Origin: Actinomycetota bacterium
GTDB taxonomy: Bacteria > Actinomycetota > Aquicultoria > Aquicultorales > Aquicultoraceae
Direction: 5' to 3'
Assembly (NCBI GenBank): GCA_030017355.1
Contig: JASEIR010000021.1
Location: forward strand, 1-5,579
DNA length: 5,579 nucleotides
This document shows, piece by piece, positions 4,953 through 5,579 of the stretch. Every line of letters begins with the position of its first letter. Position 1 is the first letter of the stretch. The translations under genes were made by a program, and so were the position numbers. A model generated the notes under the pieces. It saw only the letters and a list, made by a program, of their open reading frames with translations, was not told the DNA's origin and made no database searches.

Positions 4953-5528
4953 GTGGCATCAGCAGAAAAATCTGTAGATTTAGCTACAGCAAAAAGATAC
5001 ATCAAAGGACGTGAAATCAAAGGATATGAAGGATGCTCGATTGCAAGAGCTTATTTTAAAGAGACTTATTTCTCGGCCGAGAATGCAGAGATTGATAGCA
5101 AAGGCCTGTATAGTTTTGAAAAACTTATCCGCCTAGCGTTTATTCAAAAAATGCAGGATGATCCAGTCTTGGGTCAGCAAAAAGGTTTTATTGATTATGT
5201 GGCTGGCTTGTGCGAGAGCTTTGAAACCCCGGCCGTAAGAGATTGGCGTCCGGAGCAGTCGGCAAATAGAATTTGCGATTTCATGAAGAGTTTTTATAAC
5301 ATGTATGTTTTCCAGTGGAAAAAATGTGGCCATTCAGCAGAAGATTCCCTTACTAGTTTCCTTGGTCTGATGTATGAGTGTCTTGATTTTGGCTATGTCG
5401 AGCTAAGTGGAAGATTTGCTTCACTGCCCCAGGACATAAAAGACGTCATTAATAAAGTATTCTTTTTAGTGAATAACAAGATTGAAGAATGGTATGAAGA
5501 AAGGCTAGTAAGCATTTCTGCAGCATAA
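4953..5528 (+). CDS. Unrecognised 191-aa soluble helical protein
   Basis: I do not recognise this family. The protein begins at GTG with a strong ribosome site (GAGGAGG, 5 nt away), so it is very likely real. There is no signal peptide or convincing membrane segment. The composition suggests a mostly alpha-helical, soluble protein with many aromatic residues (Tyr, Phe and Trp throughout). Helix-like stretches are at about 54-70, 76-92, 102-122, 128-147 and 158-184. Five cysteines (28, 87, 108, 125, 143) are scattered with no CxxC motif, so a zinc ribbon is unlikely; C125 sits in K-K-C-G-H next to His127. No nucleotide-binding, DNA-binding or catalytic motif stands out. It is divergent from the hydrolase gene with a 123-bp spacer. 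The following 51 bp to the window end contain no further gene start that I can support, so any operon partner would lie outside. Confidence 0.75.
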   Translation: MASAEKSVDLATAKRYIKGREIKGYEGCSIARAYFKETYFSAENAEIDSKGLYSFEKLIRLAFIQKMQDDPVLGQQKGFIDYVAGLCESFETPAVRDWRPEQSANRICDFMKSFYNMYVFQWKKCGHSAEDSLTSFLGLMYECLDFGYVELSGRFASLPQDIKDVINKVFFLVNNKIEEWYEERLVSISAA

Positions 5529-5579
5529 GTAAACATCTCAGTGGTATAAATTGGCTACTTGGCATGGTAGGTACTTATC

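Overview
The window is a small accessory or housekeeping stretch from a bacterium of moderate GC content. Shine-Dalgarno sites are strong and purine-rich, and one start is GTG. Intergenic DNA carries short inverted repeats of the widespread 'GTCATTGCGAG...' / 'TGTCATGCTGAGC...' type. The gene set (KGG-repeat protein, PEP-synthase-like dikinase, DUF378 membrane protein, Cys-rich zinc-ribbon protein) would fit an environmental Gram-positive-type or Chloroflexota/Actinobacteriota-like anaerobe. That placement is inference from gene style and is not firm.

Layout. Positions 1-686 hold no convincing gene. They contain a short 7-bp tandem, two ~60-bp inverted-repeat elements plus a fragment, a pair of tandem palindromes (447-489) and the leader of the first gene. 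Three plus-strand genes follow: a 93-aa protein made almost entirely of four 20-residue KGG repeats (687-968), a 736-aa three-domain dikinase of the PEP synthase/PPDK family 13 bp downstream (982-3192), and a two-helix DUF378 membrane protein (3286-3567). A strong hairpin at 3588-3622 closes this group. A second repeat-bearing spacer leads to a 91-aa zinc-ribbon protein (3821-4096). It converges on an alpha/beta hydrolase on the minus strand (4149-4829). A divergent spacer with a 12-bp perfect palindrome separates the hydrolase from an unrecognised 191-aa, mostly helical protein on the plus strand (4953-5528).

How the genes may work together. The KGG protein and the dikinase are close enough to be co-transcribed. 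KGG repeats are known from general-stress proteins, so the dikinase may be part of a stress or starvation response. The most notable observation is in the dikinase. Its ATP-grasp site and phospho-carrier histidine look intact, but several PEP/pyruvate-site residues that are normally invariant are replaced (Arg to Lys519, Asn to Ser639, Cys to Ala687). It may therefore not be an ordinary PEP synthase. No mobile element with a transposase, CRISPR array, tRNA or rRNA is visible.
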